In this document: positions 43,113-53,639 of the stretch, in pieces
Numbering within the stretch: the first letter of the stretch is position 1
Layout of the letters: every line of letters begins with the position of its first letter
Notes under the pieces: generated by a model
What the model saw: the letters and a program-made list of their open reading frames with translations, nothing else
What the model was told of the DNA's origin: nothing
The model's database searches: none
Made by a program: the position numbers and the translations under genes
Source: Anadara kagoshimensis
Taxonomy: Eukaryota > Mollusca > Bivalvia > Arcoida > Arcidae
Assembly (NCBI GenBank): GCA_021292105.1
Contig: CM037869.1
Span: forward strand, 7,376,204 to 7,440,203
Direction of reading: 5' to 3'
Length of the DNA stretch: 64,000 nucleotides

Positions 43113-43469
43113 GAAGATCACGATGCAATTGGACGGACATTTTTCAACGATCTTTTAACATATAACAGAGCAAACATAACGGTTCGAGGAAAAAAGCAGG
43201 GAAATATTTTACAGGTAAAGCAACTTGTAAGTTTCAAGTTGTTGCGAGTATGTATTCAAAATAAAAAATGAGCCATTTGACTAAGATGATGGAACAAATG
43301 TAAAAGTCCAAAGGCAAGGAAATATTCAAGAAAAGACACTTAAAAGGAAAAGAGAAAAAAGAGGTGCATGACGAAGCTGCAAAAGAAATGCGTGGACTAT
43401 GAAAAAATTAGCTGGGATGAGCAATGAAACGGTGGAAGTCGGTATTATTACAAAATGTTTAACTCTTAA

Positions 43470-43695
43470 CCAAGTGGGCAAAATAATGTTGAAACAACGT
43501 ATGTTCCGACGTTAAATCAACGTTGAAAATATGTTGTATTTGCAAATTGTTTTGACGTTGAAATGCCGACGTTGATTCAACGTTAGATATCAACGTTGTC
43601 TCAACGTTGTAATCATGTTGCTTTAATATTGAGAATGACGTTGTTTAAACGTTTTAACAGCGATGATTTCAACGTTGTTCCTATGTTGTTTTTTA
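43470..43695. repeat. AACGTT-rich palindromic cluster
   Basis: At least nine AACGTT or GACGTT hexamers occur in about 220 bp, many as CAACGTTG or TTCAACGTTG, on both strands by palindromy. The spacing is irregular. Similar AACGTTG-rich repeats are scattered in many invertebrate genomes. No coding. Confidence 0.85.
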
Positions 43696-43699
43696 GTTG

Positions 43700-44510
43700 T
43701 AACCAAGTCACACTGATATCGAGACTTCGATCGCTAGCTATAGGTGGTGAAATGGCAGAAGGGTTTACCCTTGTAGTGCACTTAGGGCAATATACTTCGG
43801 GGCTTCTTTACCATGACACGTCTGTCTAGGTGCATCAATATTTATGTTTCTTCTGAAGAACTCTTAAGACTTTCATTTCTAAATGTAGAAATATTTTAGA
43901 GGAACAATCACTATCTGTATATGTAACCCAGAGAATATTAACTTGTCAAAGCTGACATTAAAAAAGTTTGCTACAGTAGCACGTGATCAACACCACTTAA
44001 CGTGTGCGAAGAACGTTTTGTAAAAAAAGTCGCAAATCCCCATCTTTCGCGATTCCGTATTCATTGGAAAAAGTGTTCTGCACAAATGTTATAGGGTATC
44101 ACGTGATAAAGCGTCAAACCCGATTACAAATAGCAAATATAACAAGCAACTAAAATATGATATAAATTTATTGTGCAGTTTGCCTGCCTGTCCCCCTCGT
44201 CTGTCTGGCGCGTATTTTAATGCTGATGTTATGGTGGCCTTTATCTCGGATTCTGTGGTTGTTTTATGTGATGCCAAAACTGACGCTGAAATTAGAAATG
44301 ATGACGTATACATGTCAAAAAATATACTTAATCTTGATGCACATTGAATACATGGCAATTGCACACGTGAGACAAGTGGCTGGTTGGGTGGTGGTCGAAT
44401 GAGGTTATATATTAAGACGTCGTCAGCTATAGGCGAAAAGGCTTTTGCAGTGTGTTCAGGGTATTATACTGGGAGGGTTCTTTAGCCTGTCATTTTTGTC
44501 GTTTTGAGTT
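43700..44510. other. Non-coding, nothing recognised
   Basis: Overlapping frames at 44089-44402 are mutual shadows without domains. Confidence 0.4.
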
Positions 44511-44519
44511 GGTTTTAGG

Positions 44520-44662
44520 TCTTCCGAAGGACCTCGAGACTGTCATTTCCGAATGACAAGATCTTGGCGAGGAACAGCCAGTTGACTGTATTTGAACCCT
44601 CCCTCCCACCACATAGGAAGCGAGAACTTTGCCCAGTGAGCTATCTTGGTGAGGCAAAGAAT
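44520..44662 (-). mobile_element. tRNA-derived SINE
   Basis: Minus strand: AAGATAGCTCACTGGGCAAAG (A-box) and, ~40 nt on, GGGTTCAAATAC (B-box), then a unique body with hairpin GTCATTCGGAAATGAC near its end. Not a tRNA gene (no acceptor-stem pairing). Confidence 0.65.
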
Positions 44663-45404
44663 GATTGTTAAATCTGTACACTTGATCTCATATTTTAGGA
44701 TGGTTGTAATGATTACGTTCTTGACAAATGTAATTGCATATTTTCTCCGCTTCAGTGATTATAATCACTTGATTATAATGATTTCCGTTAACACATTTAG
44801 ACTTTTCTACTTATCAATAATGGTTAGAAGCTCTTTACATTCACTAACACAAATAAAATGGGAATTCATCCTTTAAGAGATGATTTTTGCACAGATCTTT
44901 TGAAGATAAAAGTGCATATTTTATTTCTTCGATGAAAATGAAAATGTAATAATAGAACTCACAAAAGTTCCACAAACTTACCAACTATCAAGTTGTAAAG
45001 TTGCGTGCCACCAAATCCAAATTTCCCCTTTTCTCTTTATATTCATCTTGGACATCAGCCTGTAACCAAAAAACCAAATCATTAAAAATCTTAACATTCT
45101 ATTTATTATTAAGAAGATGTACATAATAAATGTACAAACAGGTGACTTATTAACAACACTGATATGTTTGGTTTTAGCTAAGAAAAAACATTTCAAACAT
45201 ACATTAAAGAATACATGCATGTTTTTATATCGAAAATCGATACGTTTAAATTCAATTTTATGATTAGCACTGCTTCTTTTTCAATTATTATTATTATTAC
45301 TATTGTTGTTGTTCTTAAAATTGAAACATGCATGTTTTTATTGAACTTACAAACTACTGCGACAGAGTTTATTGTCTCCCTTTAATATGATTGTTAGTTA
45401 ATCA
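44663..45404. other. Non-coding, nothing recognised
   Basis: AT-rich; open frames lack domains. Confidence 0.4.
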
Positions 45405-45487
45405 AAAACAAACATACTTATCCATTTCCGAATCACAATCCAGAAGCAAAGTAAAAACTTTGGAACTGACAAGTTAGGTTAGACACG
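45405..45487 (-). repeat. Retroelement 3'-end repeat, copy 5 (family A), shortest
   Basis: Only the terminal ~83 bp (from AGACACGT back to the T-rich end), showing progressive 5' truncation as in LINE or SINE insertions. Confidence 0.7.
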
Positions 45488-45489
45488 TT

Positions 45490-46900
45490 AAATTATAATT
45501 ACATGGTCGTTTTTTATTTTTCCTGTAATATTATAATTTCAAATTTTTTATCTTTAATAACAAATCATTACACTTTGTTCCCTGTTATAAACTAACCATA
45601 AGTGTGCTAACATTTTAATATTTAATACTTTAGTGGTAAACCACTGTACTACAATTTCTATATTGTCCAAGTCAGTCCTCACCTTATTGTTCGCGTTCGG
45701 TTCTGTAACTATAATTTTCCTAAGTCATTTAACATAGCATGCAGCTTCTTCTGCTTTCGCTATTAGCTTCAATGCTGAATTGGGTCGGGGTAGTATAAGT
45801 TTTTTTAATTTCTTGGTTTTTTTAAAGTTAGGAATTCGTTACTCCTTTAATTAAGGCTTAGGCATTATTATTAAAATATTTACAAACTGTTTTAACGTAC
45901 GTGGTCTGCTAAATTAGTTAATTTGATATTTGTGTTTAGGTATTTAAAATGTTAAATTTGCTTACATTCTGTTAAAATTATCACCATGTCTTAAGATTTA
46001 TGTTATTTTTAAACTTACTTTTATTTATATGTTACTTCATCCAAGTTTGACAGATCCGGAAAATTCCATTTCGGAAAAAAAAGTGTAAGTTGAACAAGGA
46101 TCCCTTACAGGAGTTTCTTACCAAAAGCTATTATTATTATTTTTATTCACCTGTTGAGTATTTTCCAGGTGTTGTCTTTTGCATTTACTCCACCTATCTT
46201 TATCAATTGTGTTTTCTGAAATCCAATTAAATTAGTGATATCCCATCACTATTTTTAGATCATATTTCTGTGTATATAAATTTACAGTTTACCAAGGTAA
46301 CTACCCGATTAGCATGGAAATCTCACTATACAGGTAAATATTATAATTATCAACAACAACAACATATTCAAACCAAGAGATTTAATGATCGTCTAGTTTG
46401 ATTGGTTTAGAATACATAAAACGTTAACTGAAAGGACTAGATAGAAGTCTCCAATTCAACTGGAGATACTAAGCCTTTTGGATCCCTATAATTATTCATT
46501 AATTCTGTCAATCAATTAATTTCCCGTACCTTAAATTAATTATTATTTCATATATTATATAAGTACTGTTTAACCTTTTTTAAGAGTTGGAATATTACAC
46601 GGACTATTTTTTTATTTTATTTAGTACATCGCATGTTAATTTGTTGAATAGTAATTGGCTAACTACATAAACACTATTTCATTTAGAAATCATCTGCCCT
46701 TGACAACGCATAGTCTCGATATCCAAGTATAGTCCCACTTGTCAGGGACTAATTTGTTATTATTTGAATATGTGTGAATGTACATAAATGTTGAGATTTA
46801 TTGTAGTTTTTTTTATTTATTTATTGTTTGGATTGTTTATAACTGTTGAAAATCTATGATGTTGAATAAAATTCATAGTTAATTTGAAGATTAATTGAAA
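45490..46900. other. Non-coding, nothing recognised
   Basis: AT-rich; short (CAA)n at 46350-46363. No gene seen. Confidence 0.45.
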
Positions 46901-46989
46901 CAAAGACATGTGATGTACTAACCACTTCCTCGGGGACAGTTCTCCTATCGGCTCGGGCACTAAAACCTCCCCAGAAACACTATAGGAGA

Positions 46990-47684
46990 ACAGTTCGCTC
47001 GGAAGAGGTCCATAATAGTTTAATAGTACACACTTTAAACTTGTTGATTTATACAGTTTTAAAATATACATACGTCCATTTTCCATTGGAAATGGGTCTT
47101 GTTTGGTCTGGTCATCACGGTCATTTCTTTTTCCTTTAGTTAATGGCGACCTTTGGCAACCCCTCTCTTTTGACATGCTCTTAGTAATCGATCTAGATCT
47201 TGATCTTCGTCTAATAGATAATCTGTTGTTTGACCTGGACCTATATCTCCTTGACATTGATCTGGACCTAGACCTTTATCTTCTTAAGCTTGATCTTGTT
47301 CTTGACCGTGACCTCCTTTCTTTGATCTCGAATGATGAGATTCTGGCCAATTAATTAGTCTACTAATGCATAATATAAATTAAATAATTACATTAGGGTA
47401 GTGTATACTATTTAAATTCACACTTTAAAAGGGATATTTAGACATGTGCATTGATGTTTCTTTTATTGTCTTTTTGTTTTCTCTTTGAAAAATAATATTA
47501 TGATATGATATTGTTACACAATTTCTATTCATGTTACACAACTTTTATTACAGCGAATGCTGTGTAACTTTTTAAATACATGTACCTTTATTTAAACGAA
47601 AATGGCGTGTGGATATGGTGTCATTTTCTGAATCTGCTAATTCTCTAGATGATTGATGGCATCCACTAATTGGAATTTCTATAT
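46990..47684 (-). pseudogene. RS-rich (SR-protein-like) coding remnant
   Basis: A 99-nt exon (47684-47586; acceptor TATATTTTAG, donor GTACAT, phase 1 both ends) is followed by an Arg-Ser run at 47330-47150 (RRSRSRTRSSLRR, a TAA, then RSRSRSMSRRYRSRSNNR), with a downstream basic segment and a possible GTATGT donor at ~47075. RS repeats mark splicing factors of the SR family. The in-frame TAA and uncertain phase into the RS exon argue for a pseudogene. The long plus-strand 'LDLDLY' frame is its antisense. Confidence 0.35.
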
Positions 47685-47984
47685 CTAAAATATAAATAAC
47701 ATAATTACATAACTAATAAAATACTATAAATGCTTAGATTTATAAACCCCTTATATATCCCTTTAATTCGAACCTACCGCTTTCTAACTGGAGGGGACTA
47801 TATATGTATTACTTACGTTGCTCAGTCTGTTTCAATCTCTTTTTAGTTCTAAGCGTCCTCTATATCAGTCACATGTTGCCTACTCTTTTTTTTCGAATTA
47901 CACGCTTTTCGACATGAACTTAGTTTTCAGTCTTATCTGAAAGACTATTCTAGTAACAAGCTTTTTACAAACATTTGCAAGTCC

Positions 47985-48065
47985 CGAATGAGGTTCAAAC
48001 CCACTGCCCTTGACTTGGAAAGCCAGTGACAGTATTGCTTATTCATGTCCGCCTATGAATGGTCG
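47985..48065 (-). mobile_element. Possible tRNA-like SINE head
   Basis: Minus strand carries GGGTTTGAACC (B-box) with a degenerate A-box region before it. No body or target duplication seen. Confidence 0.3.
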
Positions 48066-48107
48066 ACCATTTCCTCCGTCGATTTGTTTAACTTTGCCAA
48101 CTTTCCA

Positions 48108-48608
48108 GAGATGCCAACCCTGTCTTAGTGTCATCAGTAATACCAGTTCATGTTTTCCGTAATTTTGGATATCTTGTCAGTAATAACGACATATTCGGGC
48201 CATTTCTGATTTGATACAAACATCTGTTCGATTTTCTGCCTTTTTTCGGTGATGTACCAGCATCATCATCAGCAGAAGTTGACGCCATTTTTACTGTCGT
48301 CAATGACAACTGTTCGGAACTATTAAAAATATGAGAGTATAACAATGAAGAAGGCAGAGATTTGCTACTCGGAAATCAAAATTACGTCATTTATAACTGG
48401 TTTCCCGATGCCAGTTGACTGCCTATTTTGTATCGCTCAATAAAAGAAAACGCTGACTTCATTCTAAAAACCATGTTGATAACGAAAACAACCCTGACCG
48501 GAATTTCTGTTTTTGCCGTAATTGCTGATACCTCTACCGTAATACGGTAATTTAAGTAATAAAATCGTAATAATTACGGAGAATCCGTAATAGTTGGCAT
48601 CGCTGACT
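48108..48608. mobile_element. Short element with GATGCCAAC-type inverted ends
   Basis: Left AGAGATGCCAACC and right GGCATCGCTG (complement CAGCGATGCC) bracket 500 bp. Inside the right end TTACGGTA/TACCGTAA-type inverted motifs repeat. It encloses a transposon-like first exon on the minus strand, so it may be an internally deleted copy of a larger element. End-matching is short (about 9 bp). Confidence 0.35.
48148..48288 (-). pseudogene. Transposon-type first exon (MASTS...KKGRKSNR)
   Basis: ATG at 48288 opens MASTSADDDAGTSPKKGRKS then RCLYQIRN, a layout (acidic Ser-rich start, basic cluster, aromatic segment) seen at the N-terminus of many BED/hAT-type proteins. A one-base slip would continue as WPEYVVITDKISKITENMNW. 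No finger or catalytic region follows. Confidence 0.3.
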
Positions 48609-48609
48609 T

Positions 48610-49110
48610 TCGAGGAAATTTTGTAAAAATAATACCAGGATGGTCATATATCAAATTTCTGCTATCAGATGATATGTGTCTAACGTTATTACCTTTATTC
48701 AATATTTTATGAATTTCCAAGTTATAACATCAACGGAATGATATTGTTTTACTTTTCATTTCACACACCTGTTTCTATTTGCCTGTGTAATCAGGCCATA
48801 GGAACTGGCGGGCTTGAACTTGCATGCATGACCTGGGATCGTGTTTTTTCATTGTTGTCTACAAACTGACGTTTTCTTGGTGGAACTGGTAAAACATCTG
48901 AAAATTATTTAAGTCGAATCAGCTAATTGATAATAGGTATTTTCAACTGATATTATTAGCACCCAGTTACACATTACCGAAGAACATCTGCAACTGGTGA
49001 TCTTATCTGTTGCGGCACTTGGTCACCATACATTATTGAACCATTTGAGGTTCGAGTCACATTCAAATTTGATTTGAAAATATAAGTTATCAAATTGCAC
49101 TGGTCATCTT
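48610..49110. other. Non-coding, nothing recognised
   Basis: AT-rich; no ORF with domain. Confidence 0.4.
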
Positions 49111-49112
49111 CT

Positions 49113-49224
49113 TGTCATATACCATTTTTTGAATTTAATCATAAAATACATTCAAAAAATGGTATATGACAATACCAATTTTTGAATGTATTTTATGATT
49201 AAATTCAAAAAATGGTATACGACA
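49113..49224. repeat. Long near-perfect palindrome (46-bp arms)
   Basis: Arms 49113-49158 and 49179-49224 are inverted with one mismatch around a 20-nt spacer. The left arm plus spacer is itself an inverted-repeat unit (ends TGTCATATACCATTTTTTGA and complement at 49152-49171), so it is a nested palindrome, two head-to-head copies of a ~59-bp element. Confidence 0.85.
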
Positions 49225-49440
49225 TTCCTATTGGTGATATGTTCTTCATTAGGAAGTTTAACATCGTTTATATACCTACTGCTTCTAAAACATGGCAATT
49301 CCAATTAAAAGTAAAACTACATGTAATTATTTAATTTAAGAATATTAAACTAAGTTATGAATAGTCTAAATTTATAAAATACTGATTCGCTTTAAATTAT
49401 CGATAGTTATTATTTCATGGAGTGACCAGTACGATTGTTT

Positions 49441-49718
49441 TTGATTTGAAATAAAACAATCTTAACATTTATCTTTCCCGTTGCAACTTGTTTCGTTAGT
49501 ACTGGTTTTGTCAGAATCCTTCTCACTAAGGCATGTTTCATTGCCTGTTTCTTCTACTCCTGAATAAAATATTATTTTTTTGATTTGAAATAAAACAATC
49601 TTAACATTTATCTTTCCCGTTGCAACTTGTTTCGTTAGTACTGGTTTTGTCAGAATCCTTCTCACTAAGGCATGTTTCATTGCCTGTTTCTTCTACTCCT
49701 GAATAAAATATTATTTAT
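49441..49718 (-). repeat. Perfect 139-bp tandem duplication containing an exon-like segment
   Basis: Two copies (49441-49579, 49580-49718) appear identical. On the minus strand each has an acceptor-like TTTTATTCAG and a frame GVEETGNETCLSEKDSDKTS...KC followed by TAA, so each looks like the same short terminal exon. Neighbouring gene not identified. Confidence 0.75.
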
Positions 49719-49856
49719 GGCAGTTTTAATCTAACAATTTCAGTAACGATTAGAAGTCATTACATATCAATAAACCTTAATAAATACCGTGAGTTAAACT
49801 GTTATGATATGAATATCTTACTTTTAAGTATAAGCATTTTTTTCAAAATACGTACA
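49719..49856. other. Non-coding
   Basis: Short AT-rich spacer, nothing seen. Confidence 0.4.
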
Positions 49857-49932
49857 GTCAAACCTGTATATAAAGGCCACCCAAACAATAAAAGTGGTAT
49901 TTATGGGCAGGTGGCTTTTATGTAAAGGTTTA
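49857..49932. repeat. Small inverted-repeat element
   Basis: CAAACCTGTATATAAAGGCC at 49859 and GGTGGCTTTTATGTAAAGGTTT at 49910 are imperfect inverted ends about 30 bp apart. This 75-bp 'AACCTGT...GGCCAC' repeat type recurs widely in invertebrate genomes. Confidence 0.55.
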
Positions 49933-50068
49933 AATTAAATGAATAATGATCAATGTGGATACAATTCTTCTGGTGTATACATGAGTGATATTTCATAGTA
50001 GCAACACATCAATGATAACAATATTAGCCAAAACTGAAGATCAATAAATCATGTAAACCGAAAAGTTT

Positions 50069-50193
50069 CTACCAAACTGAAACGCAGTCACTGAACTTTT
50101 TTCTCTTGACTTTCCTTTTCGTGGGTAAATCCTCCTCGTCGCTTGTTTCGACTGAAGTCGTAAGGCAATAATTTACACATTCTTTTCTGTTTT
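50069..50193 (-). CDS. Possible terminal exon, acidic-then-basic tail
   Basis: After an acceptor-like TATTTTAATAG (50194) the frame reads NRKECVNYCLTTSVETSDEE then DLPTKRKVKRKKFSDCVSVW and TAG. A casein-kinase-type acidic patch next to KRKVKRKK (NLS-like) gives it a nuclear-protein look. No partner exon recognised; it may belong with the duplicated exon at 49441-49718. Confidence 0.3.
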
Positions 50194-50349
50194 CTATTAA
50201 AATAAATAATCTTTTGATTAAATTATATTTTGTAATATTGTACAAAAGCCTATTAAGGTCAAATGAAAAGAAAAATTAAAACATTTGAAATATGTAATTA
50301 TAATACAATTTCAAAAACGTAAAAATGCTTTACACATGTTGGAGGAATC

Positions 50350-50520
50350 AAGGGATAAGTTAAGTAATGGTGTTTAATGTCCATGTATAGGCTCTGTCAC
50401 TTAATTACATCAAAGCAGTTTGCTAATGGATGAAAGAGGAAACCGGAGTTCCCGTTGAAAACCACCTTCTTCCGGCAAGCGAGCAGAAAAAACTTTCTTG
50501 GACTAGGATTTGTATCCAGT
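50350..50520. mobile_element. SINE-like repeat with AAACCGGAGTTCCC motif
   Basis: GAGGAAACCGGAGTTCCCGT then GAAAACCACC, about 70 bp before a B-box-like TTTGTATCCAG (complement CTGGATACAAA). The GGAAACCGGAGTACCC block is a widespread marine-invertebrate repeat motif. Confidence 0.45.
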
Positions 50521-50864
50521 GGAATGGGATTATAGGAACCTTCTGTATTTCCATAAATTGAGTGCACATGGTTTTTATCCTTTATTTCGTTAAACTATCA
50601 ATAAAATGCATTTAAAATGCACTGACCTAAACAAATTATATTTTTATTTAAAAACATAACGTTTATAGTTGTTCCAAGTTAGAAGGTACCGAAGGGATAA
50701 TTATGACAGTCATATTTGTTGTTTTGTTAAAAAAAAATTGCTCTATGTACAGAATTAAGTTCACTTTTTCACAAATGAAAAATATTTTTCTCTATTAGGT
50801 CAGTATATTTTGTATTTTAAGTTTTTGACAATTTTTTGCGAGTTTGTTGGATAATATGACTTTA

Positions 50865-50957
50865 TTCATGCATTTTCCATGTGGACTGGATTTGTGGAAA
50901 TACATGCAGTAGTAACTTCGTCATCACTAGCTAGGCCACCGAGGCTCCCTTTAATTT
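50865..50957 (-). mobile_element. tRNA-like SINE remnant
   Basis: Minus strand GGGAGCCTCGGTGGCCTAGC resembles the 5' head and A-box of tRNA-derived SINEs; no clear B-box remains. Confidence 0.35.
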
Positions 50958-51457
50958 GACTGTTAGGTTAATTCAAGGTGCTTACAAAATTGTCAGGGCA
51001 TACATGATTCAACTGAGCGTTTAATTATAGGCTATATCACACCTGTCTGCTATAACGGGCAATTTTAAAAAAAATAATTACGGCAGGAATTGCATAATAA
51101 ATGTACAATAAAAATATCGCTTTAGACAAATCTACGAAAAACCGAAGGTCGAAAGATTGTAAATGGACTTTATGTATGTTATGTCATATATATATATATA
51201 GGTAAACAACTTTGACCTGTCCGCTTGACCTTTGATTTAAATATTTATCACGGACCAAGTACATCCATGTATAGGGACCACAGGTGTTTATTTTGTCTAC
51301 ATAATGTGAACACTAATCATGTACCTTGAGTACATACTATTAACAGTGAATCCTACTACAACCTATTTATTGGGTGGATCCTTCTTTATGAATATTCCTA
51401 ATGAAAGGTCACACGGACAGGTCAATGTTGTTTACCTATACACAACTTTCTGTGACG
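50958..51457. other. Non-coding, nothing recognised
   Basis: AT-rich with (TA)5 at 51189-51200. Confidence 0.4.
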
Positions 51458-51660
51458 TCATACTGTAAAGGGGATTATATTCGCGGAGTGAAAATTTCGC
51501 GATTTTTCAAATCGGACATTTCGCGGGGGTGTAATTTTAGCGTAGCAACCAAAAGTATAATTACATTTTTCGCGATGCAACTGATACCGCGAGTTGTCTC
51601 CTTTTCAACACTACACGTATATATACAGATAAAAGTGTTCACCCATGCAAATAAAATAGC
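51458..51660. mobile_element. Transposon terminus with CGCGA motifs
   Basis: Begins TACTGTAAAGGGGATTATAT and carries TTCGCGG, TTTCGCGA, TTTCGCGGGG and TTTTTCGCGATG within 110 bp, i.e. clustered CGCGA subterminal repeats. TACTGTAAA...TTCGCG termini are common in molluscan DNA transposons. The matching far end was not found. Confidence 0.5.
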
Positions 51661-51756
51661 ATTCCCGACCATTCAACCATGTAAATAATGCTCATGACTG
51701 AGTAAAAGTTATTTTCCTAACAATATTTGGTAAACATACGTTATCATTTTGTAAAA

Positions 51757-51939
51757 ATGCTTCGTTGGTTAAAAACGGCAAGTGAAAAAAATGTTAAACC
51801 AGGATTGCCAGACCCTGGAAAATGTTTAACTCCTGAAAAGGAAAAATTGACTGAAAAGTTAAATGAAGTTGTAGATTCTGAATATGTGAAAAATTCTGGC
51901 ATTGGAGGGAAAAAACGGAAAAGAGGAGAGTATACACAG
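51757..51939 (+). CDS. Transposon-type first exon (RWLK...LPDP)
   Basis: ATG then LRWLKTASEKNVKPGLPDPG, a charged helix, and KKRKRGEYTQ ending at a CAG/GTCCTG donor. The order 'RWL - GLPDP - KKRGxY' recurs at the N-terminus of proteins of a DNA-transposon group in sponges, cnidarians and molluscs. It directly follows the transposon-like terminus at 51458, so it is probably the 5' exon of that element. Downstream exons not found. Confidence 0.4.
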
Positions 51940-52540
51940 GTCCTGTAGAATTCCACTTTCTGGTACGTCCGGTGTTAGACGTTCTGGCAACAATGCAAGT
52001 TGCCTGGAATACATCACTGGATATTAAATTGGATATTCTAGGTTACCCGAATATCTTATCAATTTCCATAAATTGCAAATGTAATGTTTAACTTTGTTGA
52101 ACATTGGGTTCATCCATATAGGGATGGTGTAAGTTATGTCAATCTAAAAAAAGCTATTATTAGGTCCCACACTGGCTCAAATATTGTTGTAATACAAATT
52201 TTATATACCAGAAGTCGCTTCATCAAAAAGAGTAGAACATTGAGATATTTGAATAAGCCCCGAATGTTGATAGACTGTGTGTTCGTATTTATGGGCCACT
52301 GGTTGTGAAATAAGTGATGGTTTGTGGGCCTTCCAGCAGTACTGTAACCACACCAGGGGAACCATTATGTCAAACAGTCCTGTGTCCGCCCAAAGTCGGG
52401 GAGTTTTATAATCAGTGGCCCCATTATTTATTATTGTTGTGTCTTGTTTACTTGTTCTTTCTTTTGTTTCGTGTTTTTGATTGCATTGGTTGTTGCCAAG
52501 TACAAGTTTGTCAGCTAAAAACTATTGTCTTCTATTTTAG

Positions 52541-52713
52541 ATGCACATTTCCTGGCAATTTCGTTAATAGCCTATGTATTCGGGGTATTCAAATGTCTCA
52601 ATTTTCTATTGTTTTTCAAAATCTTTGATAAAGTAACGCCCATTCCTCATACCGAACGAAATAATAAAACTGGACAAGATACTCAAGACCCGTATACGTG
52701 TGTCTATGACTGA
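52541..52713 (+). CDS. Candidate terminal exon with one membrane segment
   Basis: After TTCTATTTTAG (52540) the frame encodes HFLAISLIAYVFGVFKCLNF and LLFFKIF, then a polar tail (THTERNNKTGQDTQDPYTCV-YD type) with TGA at 52711. Hydrophobicity suits a membrane helix but T-rich DNA also produces this. No family. Confidence 0.25.
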
Positions 52714-52716
52714 TAC

Positions 52717-53010
52717 AAAAGTATCTTGAGTGCAAAAAGGTCATATTGGTCTGTCACTCCTACGGTAATAATAGATGGGGCCTTATATATATTGGGGTGG
52801 ATGACCATTGTGCATAGCATCGAGCATACTTCAAAGGCTAGTATAAAGAAGTAACTATATGAGCACCCTTTGATAATTATCTATATTCCCCTATATGCAG
52901 GCGAGTCCATCTCAATGGTCCTCCCCCGCAATATATCAGAGCTTCTATCTATTATTACCGAAGGGTTGACAGATCAATTCGACCTTTTTGCATTTAACAA
53001 AATACTTTTA
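52717..53010. mobile_element. Foldback element, ~100-bp imperfect inverted arms
   Basis: AAAAGTATCTTGAGTGCAAA at 52717 pairs with the complement ending at 53010; both arms share TGCAAAAAGGTC, CGGTAATAATAGAT and a GGACCATTG/TGACCATTG block. Spacer about 90 bp. No ORF: a MITE or foldback element. Confidence 0.6.
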
Positions 53011-53294
53011 GTATGGCCGAGTTTTTGTGCTTGGAAGACATGATTCAATAGAAATGGATGCATGATAAAACGTGTGATATTATGATAATTTCATTTTTTG
53101 AACTACATATTTTTCATACATTATGCAATATTCATCGCCGTTGAATTGATTTTTCACCAGCAATCAGCCGAAACACGGTAGTTGCCAGTGGAAACAGGTG
53201 GTAAGTCAGACACTTGCCCAGGTGAGTGGTACCAAGAGGGTGTATGATTCAGGATTAACTGGTTCATATGTACGGTAACTCGTAATGGGGCAAC

Positions 53295-53545
53295 CACTAC
53301 GGTAGCTCAGTTGGCAGATTGCTCACCCTGTAAGTTCGAGCCCCGGCCGGGTTGGCCAATATTTGAAATCGTAGTGATTTTTTTTTCACCAAGCACTCGG
53401 CAATTAGAAATGAAAGTCAATGGGCCTTCGGATGAGACCTTAAAACCCGATGCCCCGTGCCACGGTATAGGCGTGGTACGCTAAAGAACCCTCGCTGCAC
53501 ATTGTCCTGGGCGCACGGCAAAGGTCAACATTTCTGCTACAATTG
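53295..53545 (+). mobile_element. tRNA-derived SINE with conserved 3' body
   Basis: ACGGTAGCTCAGTTGGCAGA (A-box) and GTTCGAGCCCC (B-box) are near-perfect and ~35 nt apart. Then GGATGAGACCTTAAAACCCG and GGTACGCTAAAGAACCCTCG, blocks shared by SINEs across marine invertebrates. The copy is complete enough to have been Pol III transcribed. Confidence 0.8.
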
Positions 53546-53639
53546 CTACCTATTGCTGGTGACATCCTGATATAAATGAACGTCACGCAGTCGAATAGGT
53601 TGGTGTTTTCAGGTACCCAAGATTATTGACAATCTAAAC

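Noticed and set aside
44089-44402. Opposing ~60-90-codon ORFs
   Set aside because: Mutual shadows without domains or splice support.
47103-47354. Leu/Asp-rich plus-strand ORF (LDLDLYLL)
   Set aside because: It is the antisense of the RS repeat run.
53295-53370. Functional tRNA gene
   Set aside because: A- and B-boxes are good, but no acceptor or anticodon stem can be drawn; it is a SINE head.
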